64,000 bases of DNA from Flavobacterium sp. (GTDB taxonomy: Bacteria; Bacteroidota; Bacteroidia; Flavobacteriales; Flavobacteriaceae), in contig NZ_JAIXYH010000076.1 in the NCBI RefSeq assembly GCF_027490375.1, positions 1 through 64,000 of the forward strand, written 5' to 3'. This document shows positions 9,988 through 19,902 of this stretch, piece after piece. The translations under genes and the position numbers were made by a program. The notes below the pieces were generated by a model that was not told the DNA's origin, did no database searches, and saw nothing but the letters and a program-made list of their open reading frames with translations. Each line of letters starts with the position of its first letter. Position 1 is the stretch's first letter.

Positions 9988-10749
9988 ATGACCCTTTTCG
10001 GAGACAACATTCGCCACTTACGCATCAAGAAAAACTTGTCGCAAGACAAGGTTGCGCAAGCACTGTTCATTACACGCGGCAGATACGCTAAATATGAAGA
10101 AGGAAAAGCAGAACCGCCTTACGATGTGCTTAGGCGTATTGCCGCTTTGTACAACATTAGCATTGATTTGCTGCTGGCGCTCGACGTGAAGAAGGTGGAC
10201 ATTGAGTCGTTGATTAAGCTCGACGACAATAAAATTGTTTTGCCCATTACGGTCGATTCGTTCGGAAGAAACAGCATCGAGTTGGTGTCGCATCGGGCAC
10301 GAGCGGGCTATTTGAGTGGCTACAGCGATCCGGAATACATTGAGAGTTTACCGCAAATTTCGATTCCGTTTTTGGGTCCTGGGAAATATCGGGCGTTCCC
10401 GATTTCGGGAGATTCGATGCCGCCGCACAACGACAATACGTATGTAATTGGGCGCTATATCGATAATTTGGGCGAAATCAGAAAAGGGAAAACGTACATT
10501 GTGGTTACCGCTAACGAAGGGATTACCTACAAACGCTTAGCCGACAAGGAAGACGACAGCATTACCGTGGCTTCAGATAACGTTATTTACGCGCCGTATA
10601 AAATCAAGCTTTCCGAAATTATTCAAATTTGGGAGTTTGGTTGCAGCATCACGACCAAAGAAGCCATTCCCGACGATCTTTCGAACGTGAATTTAAAAGA
10701 AGTGTTGCTCGATTTACGAAAAGATATCAAGCAATTGAAGAAGAGCTAA
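9988..10749 (+). CDS. XRE-family HTH / S24 peptidase (LexA-like) transcriptional regulator
   Basis: N-terminal HTH (NIRHLRIKKNLSQDKVAQAL), S24 Ser motif FPISGDSM and Lys motif ITYKRL; Ala-Gly in SHRARAGYL. Confidence 0.9.
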   Translation: MTLFGDNIRHLRIKKNLSQDKVAQALFITRGRYAKYEEGKAEPPYDVLRRIAALYNISIDLLLALDVKKVDIESLIKLDDNKIVLPITVDSFGRNSIELVSHRARAGYLSGYSDPEYIESLPQISIPFLGPGKYRAFPISGDSMPPHNDNTYVIGRYIDNLGEIRKGKTYIVVTANEGITYKRLADKEDDSITVASDNVIYAPYKIKLSEIIQIWEFGCSITTKEAIPDDLSNVNLKEVLLDLRKDIKQLKKS

Positions 10750-11263
10750 ATGTTGTTCCTGGGCAAACAACTTGTGCTTAAAAACCTGTGTCAGCTAATT
10801 TATTACACGTTTAAAAATCAATTGTTTGCCGAAAGTTTAGTGCTAGCAGGTATTCAATGAAAGCTCCATTTTTATCTAAATAACCTGAGTTCAACATAAA
10901 AACCTTTTTTAGCTCGCTTCACGTGAACTTTTTAGCTTCATTGAGAGAAATTCTCCTTTCTACTTTTTCAAAAGCTAACCATTTAAATAGTCGGTTCCTT
11001 TGTTGTATTTTTTTAGAAACCTCGGTATCCAAAAGAAAAACACGCCTGTTATACCATTTGAACGATTTCTAACTTCGGTTTTTATATCGACCTCGCGTTG
11101 AATAGCATATTTCTCCGTTTACTTTCTTTTCCAAAACAGCTGCTACCCTACCCCTTATTCCGTTTTTGGACAGATAAAAATACTTGCTAAAAAAATCTCA
11201 AAAAAGCTGTAACATTTTCTGCGGCGCAGCGTCTATTCCACATCATCAATCAAATCAATCCTT

Positions 11264-13717
11264 ATGAAATCACTCGTACTAGGGCTATTTTTGCTCGTTT
11301 CAGCCAGTGTGTTTTCACAGAAAACGCCGGTTAAAATTACGGTTAACACACCGCTTTCTAACCTCTCTTGTGAAAAAGACGAAGAACTTCGAACCGTAAC
11401 GCTCGCGCGAGCCGACGGTTCTTCGCCCATTATCTTTAACGTACTCGGCTGTAAAATCGAACGCGAACTAAATCTGGAACCGGGCAACTACGTAATCGAC
11501 GTTACCGCACTCGACAGCCCCATTCAGTCGCAAAAATTTACAGTCAAACCCGGCGAAACTACCATCACTTTGCCCGAATTAAAACTCGAAACAAAAACGC
11601 AGCAACTCGCCGAAGTTACCATCACCGCCAAACAAAAGAAGTTCATTAAAATCGATCCCGATAAAACAACCGTCAACGTAAAAGACAACGGCATGCTCAA
11701 TTCCGGTAATGCCATGGACGCGGTTCGACGTATTCCCGGTGTGGTGAAATCGCCCGGCGGCGGACTCACACTTAACGGACGCGGCGTTCAAATTTACATC
11801 GACGGAGCGCCAAGCACCTTAACAGGCCAGGATTTAGAAAACTACCTTAACAGTTTGCCAGCGGGCGCTATCGAAAAAATCGAACTTATTTATAACCCGG
11901 GCGCTGCATTCGACGCAAATGCCAGCGGATCTATCATCAATATCGTTACCGCTTCACGCAAAATGAAAGGTGTTAACGCAAGCTTTAACATCAATTACAA
12001 TTTCAACGAGTACCAAAAACCAAGCCCGCAAATCCTACTTAACGGAAAAGTTAAAGACGTAAGCTGGCAAACCATGTTCGGTGTAAACTACATCGAAAGC
12101 GAAAACCAAAATAACAGCACACAAACCTTTACTACTTTAACGCCACCGGTTACGCTCGATCAGAAAAACTTTACACAAACGACCAACCGAAACCTGTATT
12201 GGAGAACCGGTCTGAATTACCGCATAAACGATAAATCAAACTTGCTGTTCAATTACAACATGTCGACCTCTAAAGACGACAACAACACAACCAATACAGC
12301 TACAGGCAACGGAATCGACTTCCTAAACAACGGCTTTACTAAGGAAAAAACCAATTTCCACGAAGCCAGTACACAGTACAAACTCAAACTCGACACCATC
12401 GGAAGTACCGTCGATGTTATCGCCTACGGAAATTACTTCGGAAGAACACCCATGAACAAGTCGGTTTCTCAAGAAGACGGCGCACGTACCTTTAACAACA
12501 GCGACCTCAACTTCGATCTGTACAACTACTATCTTAAGTACGATTTCAACCTCCCAATTACCAAACTAAAACTCAATTTCGCAACCGGAGGTAAATTCAA
12601 TCACTTAAAGGTAACAAACTTCGGTCGCTACAATTTTGAAAGCACCAACGAAGACATCTTTGATAACGGAACTTTCACCGATGCGATCGATTTCGACTAC
12701 CTCGAAACCAACCTCGCTTTCTATGCCCAAGTCACCAAAAGCATCAAGAAATTCTCGTTTACAGCAGGTATTCGTTTCGAAGATTTTAACGTAACCCGCA
12801 ATGCATCAACCGTTGCCAACGAAATTAAATTTACCAACACCAACTTGTTTCCGAGTATTTCCCTAAACTACCGCTTCAACGATCAGCTAAATCTAAACTC
12901 GTCGTACAACCGAAAAGTGAATCAGCCCGGATACACCAACATCGATCCAAACAACAACTCGCTTTTTAACCGCTACAACGCCAGCGAAGGAAACTTGCTG
13001 CTCGCACCCGTATTCTTCGACAACTTCAGCGCTACATTCTCGGCTTTCAACTACATTCAGTTGGGTGTAAACTACAGCGTTTCTAAAGATGCCAATCAGT
13101 TTGTAATCGCTGCCGAACCCGGCGAACTCGTTGCCAACAGAACGTTCGTGCAAATCGATCGCTTTAAAACATTCTCGTCGTACATCAATTTCCCTATTCC
13201 ACTCGATTACATCTTTAAAGGTAAAAACGAGTTCAATACCCGAATGGCAAATCCGGATAAAATGAACTACATCTACGCCAATATCGCGTATCAAAAAACT
13301 ACAACCGACGGATTTTCAACAGGTTTTAAAAACGACGGAGTATTTACGTACGGCGGTCAAGCGCAAATTCAATTGCCGTATGATATCGTTTCAACGCTTA
13401 ATTATTTCTATGTTCCAACAGGAATTTGGGAAATTTATAAGGTTACAGAACCAATTCAACAGTTCGATATTTCACTCAACCGCGATTTTATGAACAAAAG
13501 GTTAAAATTAGGCGTGCATTGTTTCGATTTGTTCAACATCAATAAAACAACAGCCCTAATTCCCGGTGAAAATATTCGCTCAACTTTCTACGAAAAGCGC
13601 GATTCACGAGTGTTCCGCGTTTCGCTAACCTATAATTTCGGTAACCTTAAATTGCAAAAAGACAACACCGACATCAACACCGATAAAATAAATTCAGGCG
13701 GTGGTTTGTTAAAATAA
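11264..13717 (+). CDS. TonB-dependent receptor / outer membrane beta-barrel family protein
   Basis: Signal peptide, plug-like segment (NAMDAVRRIPGV...LNGRGVQIYIDG), beta-barrel with terminal aromatic-rich strand. Confidence 0.85.
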   Translation: MKSLVLGLFLLVSASVFSQKTPVKITVNTPLSNLSCEKDEELRTVTLARADGSSPIIFNVLGCKIERELNLEPGNYVIDVTALDSPIQSQKFTVKPGETTITLPELKLETKTQQLAEVTITAKQKKFIKIDPDKTTVNVKDNGMLNSGNAMDAVRRIPGVVKSPGGGLTLNGRGVQIYIDGAPSTLTGQDLENYLNSLPAGAIEKIELIYNPGAAFDANASGSIINIVTASRKMKGVNASFNINYNFNEYQKPSPQILLNGKVKDVSWQTMFGVNYIESENQNNSTQTFTTLTPPVTLDQKNFTQTTNRNLYWRTGLNYRINDKSNLLFNYNMSTSKDDNNTTNTATGNGIDFLNNGFTKEKTNFHEASTQYKLKLDTIGSTVDVIAYGNYFGRTPMNKSVSQEDGARTFNNSDLNFDLYNYYLKYDFNLPITKLKLNFATGGKFNHLKVTNFGRYNFESTNEDIFDNGTFTDAIDFDYLETNLAFYAQVTKSIKKFSFTAGIRFEDFNVTRNASTVANEIKFTNTNLFPSISLNYRFNDQLNLNSSYNRKVNQPGYTNIDPNNNSLFNRYNASEGNLLLAPVFFDNFSATFSAFNYIQLGVNYSVSKDANQFVIAAEPGELVANRTFVQIDRFKTFSSYINFPIPLDYIFKGKNEFNTRMANPDKMNYIYANIAYQKTTTDGFSTGFKNDGVFTYGGQAQIQLPYDIVSTLNYFYVPTGIWEIYKVTEPIQQFDISLNRDFMNKRLKLGVHCFDLFNINKTTALIPGENIRSTFYEKRDSRVFRVSLTYNFGNLKLQKDNTDINTDKINSGGGLLK

Positions 13718-13732
13718 TTTACAGATTTTTTA

Positions 13733-13878
13733 GGGCAGCAATTCCCGCTTTTCATTGCAAGTCAAGTTGTTTGGGCAGCTTCGGTTAAGGCAGTAAAGTA
13801 GCTTCCTTTGGTCGCTCTTTTCCGCCAAACCGCAGTCTGCCCAAACTGCCTTGCCTTTCCATTGCAATCGGGGCTGCA
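13733..13878 (+). repeat. GGGC-type structured intergenic element (member E7, diverged)
   Basis: GGGCAGCAATTCCCGCTTTTCATTGCAA... stem GTTTGGGCAG/CTGCCCAAAC ...TTTCCATTGCAATCGGGGC; starts 15 bp after the TBDR stop. Confidence 0.45.
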
Positions 13879-14095
13879 AACCTGAGTTCGATTTAAAAAT
13901 TGCGGTCAGAAAACAGATAAATGGTTGAATACAAGGCAGATTTTTATTGGGATACTGTAGTATCGCAAAAAAATCTAACGAAGTAGGCAGCCGTTTATCT
14001 GTTTAGCGTGGATGTTGTTTCTTTCCATTGCTATATGATTTTACAATTCGTTGATTTCAAGCGATCTGACAAAAATTTTTAATCGAACTCAGGTT
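13879..14095. mobile_element. 217-bp MITE-like element, copy 1
   Basis: Bounded by AACCTGAGTTCGATTTAAAAATT / AATTTTTAATCGAACTCAGGTT; same length and mostly the same sequence as 58401..58617; no ORF. Confidence 0.8.
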
Positions 14096-14160
14096 GTAAT
14101 GAATGTGCAAAAAAATTTGGCGCGCTATTTGTATTTCGTGCATCATCAATCTCATCAATC

Positions 14161-15264
14161 ATGTTAAAACGATTTTTTATTCTGTGTTCCGGTGCCGACC
14201 GTCAGCTGCTCGATAAATGCAGCGAAGGCGAACAAACCAAATACGTGGGAATTGGCGCCACCGTTTTCTTTACCGCAGTAATGGCGTTTCTTGCCGCTAC
14301 TTACGCACTATTCACGGTGTTCGATAGCATCTATCCAGCCGTAATCTTTGGTTTGGTTTGGGCTTCGCTCATTTTTAATCTCGACCGCTACATTGTTTCT
14401 ACACTCAAAAAACGTGACAGCTTTACCAACGAAATTCTACAAGCCGTTCCACGACTCGTGCTGGCGTTAATCATCGCAGTCGTAATTTCAAAACCACTCG
14501 AAATTAAAATCTTCGAAAAAGAAATCGACGCGGTTTTACTATCCGAACAAAATAAACTCGCACTTCAAAACAAAAAAGAAGTACAAACGTATTTTGCGGC
14601 AAATCTGAATGATAACAAAGCCGAAACCGACAGCCTGAAAGCGCAACTTGCCGCCAAAGAAAAAGAGGTAAACGATTTGTACAGCACCTACATCGCCGAA
14701 GCCGAAGGAACCAAAGGCACACTTAAAATCGGGAAAGGTCCGGTGTTTAAAGAGAAAATCGCCAAACACAATACGGCTAAATCCGAACTCGATTCGTTGC
14801 GAAAAATTACAGCAGCAAAACTCGCAACACTAAACGAGAATAAACAAAAACTCGAAACCGAACAAGAAGAGAAAATCGCACAAGGAAAACCGATCATTAA
14901 CAAGTACGACGGACTCATGGCGCGCATCCGTGCTTTAAACGATTTGCCAACCATGCCGTCGCTGTTTATCATGCTTCTTTTCTTGTGTGTAGAAACCGCA
15001 CCGATTTTAGCAAAACTACTCGCACCAAAAGGAACCTACGATTATCTGTTGGAAGAAAGCGAACTCGCCGTTAAATCGCGCGTGGAAGAACAAATTCGCG
15101 AATTAAAACTACTCGAAAAAACCTACGAGCAAATCCAAAACGAATCGTTTGCCGCACTAAAAACCGACGAACAATTGGCTTCCGAAAGCAAAAAAACAGG
15201 AAAAGAAATTCTGTCTGGAAAAATTCAGGCATTTGGAAAAAAATATGCGCAAACGCCTGTATAA
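14161..15264 (+). CDS. DUF4407 domain-containing membrane protein
   Basis: N-terminal TM segments, LIFNLDRYIVSTLKK, coiled-coil middle, C-terminal TM. Confidence 0.8.
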   Translation: MLKRFFILCSGADRQLLDKCSEGEQTKYVGIGATVFFTAVMAFLAATYALFTVFDSIYPAVIFGLVWASLIFNLDRYIVSTLKKRDSFTNEILQAVPRLVLALIIAVVISKPLEIKIFEKEIDAVLLSEQNKLALQNKKEVQTYFAANLNDNKAETDSLKAQLAAKEKEVNDLYSTYIAEAEGTKGTLKIGKGPVFKEKIAKHNTAKSELDSLRKITAAKLATLNENKQKLETEQEEKIAQGKPIINKYDGLMARIRALNDLPTMPSLFIMLLFLCVETAPILAKLLAPKGTYDYLLEESELAVKSRVEEQIRELKLLEKTYEQIQNESFAALKTDEQLASESKKTGKEILSGKIQAFGKKYAQTPV

Positions 15265-15331
15265 GATTTGTTAAATGATGTGTTCTGAAGAAAATCGGGA
15301 TTTAATTTTGCAGCACTAAAAACAAACAACA

Positions 15332-16081
15332 TTGTCACGTGTTAATCGAATTTCAAGTATTTTCTTTTTCACTTTCCTTTTTTCTTTAAGCTCTTTTTCG
15401 CTGTACGCACAACAAAATTTATTCAACATTCCGTCTGGTGATATTACACCCGAAGGAAAGATTTTCTATCAATATCAGCTAAACGTTTATCAACACAAAC
15501 TCGAAAGCAAAGGACACTTTGTGTATGGTTTAGGCAAAGGTTGGGATGCCGGTGTTAATTTGGTAGGTAAAGGCGCGTACTTTACCGAAGATTGGCGTTT
15601 GAGTTACAACAGCGATGCCAACAGCGGCTCCGTGTACCCAAATTTGCTGGCTTCGTTGCAAAAACAAATTAAATTAACCGACAAATTATACCTCAATGCA
15701 GGCACGCAAATTGGTTGGAACCTGAGTAATAAACTCAACAACAAAAACCTGAATTTTTTTAGTTACGGTTTGCTAAGTCACAAAATTGGCGAAGGTTCAA
15801 AAGTTGCAGTTGGTTTGTATCACGGCAATCGGATGTTTTTGGGCAATGGCAACGATACAGGCGTTTTGGTTGGCTACGAGTTTAAACTATCTAAACGCTT
15901 TTATCTTATGAGCGATTGGATTTCGGGATCGAACAATGAAGGTGCGGCTGTTATCGGAGGCATGTACAACATCTCTAAACGCGTTCAAATATGTAGCGGC
16001 TGGTTGCTGCCAAATTCGCAAAACCCAAAACCACAAGGTGTTGTACTAGAAATCAATATTTTGGGTTGGAACTTGTGGTAA
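15332..16081 (+). CDS. hypothetical exported protein, predicted beta-rich/outer-membrane-like
   Basis: Signal peptide directly from a TTG start (TTGTCACGTGTTAATCG); TAATTTTG -7-like box at 15303. Confidence 0.6.
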   Translation: MSRVNRISSIFFFTFLFSLSSFSLYAQQNLFNIPSGDITPEGKIFYQYQLNVYQHKLESKGHFVYGLGKGWDAGVNLVGKGAYFTEDWRLSYNSDANSGSVYPNLLASLQKQIKLTDKLYLNAGTQIGWNLSNKLNNKNLNFFSYGLLSHKIGEGSKVAVGLYHGNRMFLGNGNDTGVLVGYEFKLSKRFYLMSDWISGSNNEGAAVIGGMYNISKRVQICSGWLLPNSQNPKPQGVVLEINILGWNLW

Positions 16082-16087
16082 GCACAA

Positions 16088-16450
16088 TCACGATTGTAAC
16101 TGCTCTCGAACAGCCTTTGGCAATTTGGCTACAATTAAATCGTACGAGTGGTTAATCATTTGTACAATTTCTTTGTCGCTCACATCCTGATTAACTGCTA
16201 CTGTATTCCAATGCGTTTTATTCATGTGATAACCCGGCATCACAGCTTGGTACCGTTCGCGTAATTCAACGGCCAACTCCGGATCGCATTTTAAATTGAT
16301 TGTGGGTTGCCCGCCTTCCCAGCTTCCTAAACCTGTGGCTGCAAACATCTTATCGGCTACTTTTAAAACCAAAGTATCTTCATCAAACGGAAAATGTTCC
16401 GACGTTCCGGGTTTCGACAAGCAAAAATTTACAAAATCTTCGATATTCAT
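16088..16450 (-). CDS. MmcQ/YjbR family DNA-binding protein
   Basis: MNIEDFVNFCLSKPGTSEHFPFDEDTLVLKVADKMFA. Confidence 0.9.
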   Translation of the reverse strand: MNIEDFVNFCLSKPGTSEHFPFDEDTLVLKVADKMFAATGLGSWEGGQPTINLKCDPELAVELRERYQAVMPGYHMNKTHWNTVAVNQDVSDKEIVQMINHSYDLIVAKLPKAVREQLQS

Positions 16451-17211
16451 AGTGCAACTAATTCATATAAAACGGGTTTACTCGGCGAAGCGTCGTTTTC
16501 TAACGAACAGATTTGCAAATTCAAAAAATACATACCATCGGCTACGGTATTAGGTACAAACACGAGTTCGGTTATTGTGGCATCAAATCGGGCATCGGCG
16601 TTTACTTGTTGCACATTGGTCACCTGCCAAAAAGTTTTGTGTCCGCGTAAGGCGCCGCCGTCTTGTTCCCGATCCACGCTCGGCAAATCGAGTAGTAAAT
16701 GTTTCACGCCGTTTTCAACCAAAAGTGCCACCGCATCGGCATGCAAATACGGCGGATTAGTATTCGAGTACTTTCGCTGCAATTTCGAATCGTCGTTAGG
16801 TAAGGTTCGAACAACCAAAGCTTCTTGCCAATTGTTGTTTACCGCAGCAGCAATTTGTTCTCGCGTAATAACCAAATCTTCGTCTATTAAATCGGGCATA
16901 ACCGAAATAAGCGTACAGAAAAAATGAAACGTCTTTAAATAATCGTTTATGCTGTAGTGCTCCGCCGTTATGTGCCCCAAACATTCGGTATGCGTTCCGT
17001 GGGCATGCGGATTGATATGCAAATCGTAAAAATTGGTACTCGATTTTCCGCTGCGTACACTGCCGATAAAATCGCCCATAACTACAGGTTCGAATCGCGG
17101 CGCACCCTGATACCAAGCTACCGGATTTTCTGGCGTAGCCGCTAACGGCATCGAAATATCGATAGGTTTATTCAAATCTATTTCGTACTGCTGTTGTATC
17201 GTTACTTTCAT
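16447..17211 (-). CDS. cyclase family protein (kynurenine formamidase-like)
   Basis: INPHAHGTHTECLGHI and LLLDLPSVDREQDGGALRGHKTFW motifs. Confidence 0.85.
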   Translation of the reverse strand: MKVTIQQQYEIDLNKPIDISMPLAATPENPVAWYQGAPRFEPVVMGDFIGSVRSGKSSTNFYDLHINPHAHGTHTECLGHITAEHYSINDYLKTFHFFCTLISVMPDLIDEDLVITREQIAAAVNNNWQEALVVRTLPNDDSKLQRKYSNTNPPYLHADAVALLVENGVKHLLLDLPSVDREQDGGALRGHKTFWQVTNVQQVNADARFDATITELVFVPNTVADGMYFLNLQICSLENDASPSKPVLYELVAL

Positions 17212-18380
17212 GCGTTTTCGTTTAAAATTCCGTCGCTGGCGTCTAAAAAGAAATCGGCGGCTATGCCATCGGCAAAAAAAAGTCCTTTTTCGCTGATTTT
17301 CAAATGCGTATCGCTCAGTTCAAGCTGATTTACAGCCAAATACTTTTTCGCCTGCTTTAACAAAACGGCCTTTGCTTCCAAACCAAAATCCGTTTCATAT
17401 TCCGAAAGCGAAATACCCTTTTCTAATCGCAATTGCGTCATTACAAATTCGTTATGCCGATCGTAAGTCGACAGCTTTTCCGAAGTCGAAGGTAAATTTT
17501 CTGATTCCAGCGCCTTCACATACAACACATTATTCGAAATATTCCACAGGCGTGTGTTTCCCAAATAACTGTGCGCCGAGGGCCCGATGCCTAAATACGG
17601 TTTTCCCGACCAGTACGAACTGTTGTGGCGCGAGTGAAAATTCGGTTTTCCAAAGTTCGAAATTTCGTAATGGTCGTAACCGGCTTCTCGCAGTGTATTT
17701 CGCACCAATAAAAACTGTTGTTCCAATGCTGTTTCGTCGGGCGCCGGAATTTCTCCTTTGGCAATGAGTTTTTCCAAAGCGGTTTTGTGCTCCACGGTTA
17801 AGGCGTAAGCCGAGATATGCGGAATCGAATAGTCAATAAAATACTGCAAGGCGCGTGCTAAATCGGCACTTTTCGAACCGGGAATGCCGTAAATCAAATC
17901 CACCGAAATATTGTTGAAAAAATCGGTGCTGTTTTTCAAAGCATCGAATGCCATATTTGCATCGTGCGCCCGATTCATCAGTTTTAAATCGGCGTCTTGA
18001 AAGCTCTGTATTCCCAAACTGAGTCGGTTAAAACCCAATTGTGTCAAGTCGTTGCAGTACGTACGTCCGCTGCATCCCACCAAATCATCGGGATTGCACT
18101 CGAGCGTAATTTCTGCGTCAGCATGCAAGCGATAGTTTTTTCGAATGCTTTCGAGAATGCGGTCTAATTCCGAAACGGGTAAAATCGATGGTGTTCCACC
18201 ACCAAAGTAAACGGTATCTACGGTTTCGCTAACAGCCAAAAACGAGTCGCGACGCAGTTCTAATTCTTTTACCAAAGCACTAACCAATGCCGTTTGGTGT
18301 TTCAAACTGGTCGAAAAATGGAAGTTGCAATAGTGGCACGCTTGCTTGCAAAACGGTATGTGAATGTAAATGCCTGGCAT
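17208..18380 (-). CDS. hemW: radical SAM heme chaperone HemW
   Basis: MPGIYIHIPFCKQACHYCNFHFS (CxxxCxxC), TVYFGGGTPSIL; start refined to 18380, overlapping the ruvC stop by 1 nt. Confidence 0.92.
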   Translation of the reverse strand: MPGIYIHIPFCKQACHYCNFHFSTSLKHQTALVSALVKELELRRDSFLAVSETVDTVYFGGGTPSILPVSELDRILESIRKNYRLHADAEITLECNPDDLVGCSGRTYCNDLTQLGFNRLSLGIQSFQDADLKLMNRAHDANMAFDALKNSTDFFNNISVDLIYGIPGSKSADLARALQYFIDYSIPHISAYALTVEHKTALEKLIAKGEIPAPDETALEQQFLLVRNTLREAGYDHYEISNFGKPNFHSRHNSSYWSGKPYLGIGPSAHSYLGNTRLWNISNNVLYVKALESENLPSTSEKLSTYDRHNEFVMTQLRLEKGISLSEYETDFGLEAKAVLLKQAKKYLAVNQLELSDTHLKISEKGLFFADGIAADFFLDASDGILNENA

Positions 18381-18925
18381 CAAGAAATCCTCCCCGAATT
18401 CTGTTTCACAAAAGCGTCCCAACCGCTGTAACTGGTTCCGCCTGTTACTTTCCCTGAATTGAAATGATGGCAAACGGCTGCGGCTAATCCGTCGGTGCTG
18501 TCCAGATTTTTGGGTAATTCTTTCAGACCAAGCAATTGCTGCAACATTTTGGCTACCTGTTCTTTACTGGCATTTCCGTTTCCTGTAATTGCCATTTTTA
18601 TTTTCTTCGGTTCGTATTCTATGATCGGAATTCCGCGCGATAAACCTGCTGCCATCGCTACACCTTGCGCACGTCCTAATTTCAGCATCGATTGTACATT
18701 TTTACCGAAAAACGGCGCTTCAATCGCAATTTCATCCGGATTGTAAGTGTCGATCAATTCAACCGTTCGTTCAAAAATAAGTTTCAACTTTTTGTAGTGA
18801 TCGTCGTATTTCGACAACACCAATTCATTAAGCTGAATAAACTTCATGTTCTTGCGCTCAATGGCAATTACACCAAAACCCATAATGGTTGTTCCGGGAT
18901 CGATTCCTAAAATGATTTTCTCCAT
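18380..18925 (-). CDS. ruvC: crossover junction endodeoxyribonuclease RuvC
   Basis: MEKIILGIDPGTTIMGFG; start refined to 18925. Confidence 0.93.
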   Translation of the reverse strand: MEKIILGIDPGTTIMGFGVIAIERKNMKFIQLNELVLSKYDDHYKKLKLIFERTVELIDTYNPDEIAIEAPFFGKNVQSMLKLGRAQGVAMAAGLSRGIPIIEYEPKKIKMAITGNGNASKEQVAKMLQQLLGLKELPKNLDSTDGLAAAVCHHFNSGKVTGGTSYSGWDAFVKQNSGRIS

Positions 18926-18978
18926 TTCTAAAGGCGCGTTTCTTTGAAGGCTATGGCACAATTGCGTTTCTTTGTAGC

Positions 18979-19902
18979 ATGAGTGCACCGACAAACAAAA
19001 CTAAGCAATTACTCACCGTAAGCCTTAAAATTGCTGTAGTTTCTTTGGCAATCGGTTTTACGATTTACAAACTGCAAAACAACAACTTTTCCGAAATTCA
19101 GGAATTCGCGTTAGATTATTTTGCAAAACTGAGTCCGTTTCTTGTCGTTTTTTTGGTGTACCTCTCTTTTCAGAACCGCTTTTTGGAAATTGTGAAATGG
19201 CAAAATTTGGGCGCAACTGTAAAACCACTGTCCATACATAAATCGGCCGAAGAAGTTTTCGCAGCCTTTACTTTAGGGAGTTTTACACCAAACGGTTTGG
19301 GCGAATACGCGGGAAAAGCCTTGTTTTATCCAAAGCAAGTACGATTAAAAATTGTTGCACTCAATTTGGTTTGTAACGGCGTGCAAATGTTTTACAGCGT
19401 ACTTTTTGGCTTGCTGGCGTTTGCATTTCTCGGTTTAGTAAGCTTTTTGCAATTGGCAGGAATTCTTGTTGCAGCTGCGGCACTGCTTTTTATACTGCAA
19501 AAAGTGAGTCGGCGTTTTCAATCAAAAGTGCACGATTTTTTCAAAGCAGGCTTTTCGGTTTCTTCGCGGGTGCATCAGCGAAATTTCTTTTATGGATTGT
19601 TGCGGTACGCCACGTTTACCTCGCAATATGTGCTTTTTTTGCACGTCGGAAATCCGCAAACCAGCGTGATCGCTCTTTATGCAGCTGTTGCCGCAACGTA
19701 TTTATTAGCATCGTCGTTGCCTGCTTTTCAATTATTCGATTTTGCAGTGAAAACAGGTGTTGCTTTGCTGTTTTTTAGTGAATTGGGAATCGATCCGCAA
19801 CTAATATTACTCATCACGTTGCTTATGTGGTTGCTCAATGTGGTGGTTCCTTTACTGATCGGAACTTTTTACGTACTTCGCTTTAAACCTCTCGACACAT
19901 GA
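18979..19902 (+). CDS. lysylphosphatidylglycerol synthase TM-like integral membrane protein
   Basis: Multi-TM, FTLGSFTPNGLGEYAGKALF motif. Confidence 0.7.
   Translation: MSAPTNKTKQLLTVSLKIAVVSLAIGFTIYKLQNNNFSEIQEFALDYFAKLSPFLVVFLVYLSFQNRFLEIVKWQNLGATVKPLSIHKSAEEVFAAFTLGSFTPNGLGEYAGKALFYPKQVRLKIVALNLVCNGVQMFYSVLFGLLAFAFLGLVSFLQLAGILVAAAALLFILQKVSRRFQSKVHDFFKAGFSVSSRVHQRNFFYGLLRYATFTSQYVLFLHVGNPQTSVIALYAAVAATYLLASSLPAFQLFDFAVKTGVALLFFSELGIDPQLILLITLLMWLLNVVVPLLIGTFYVLRFKPLDT

Noticed and set aside
10884-10894. Third copy of the 217-bp MITE
   Set aside because: Only the 11-bp AACCTGAGTTC matches; no inverted partner or internal similarity.
18936-18974. Direct repeat GCGTTTCTTTG twice between ruvC and the divergent membrane protein
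   Set aside because: Short and low complexity; could be two -7-like boxes but no further support.
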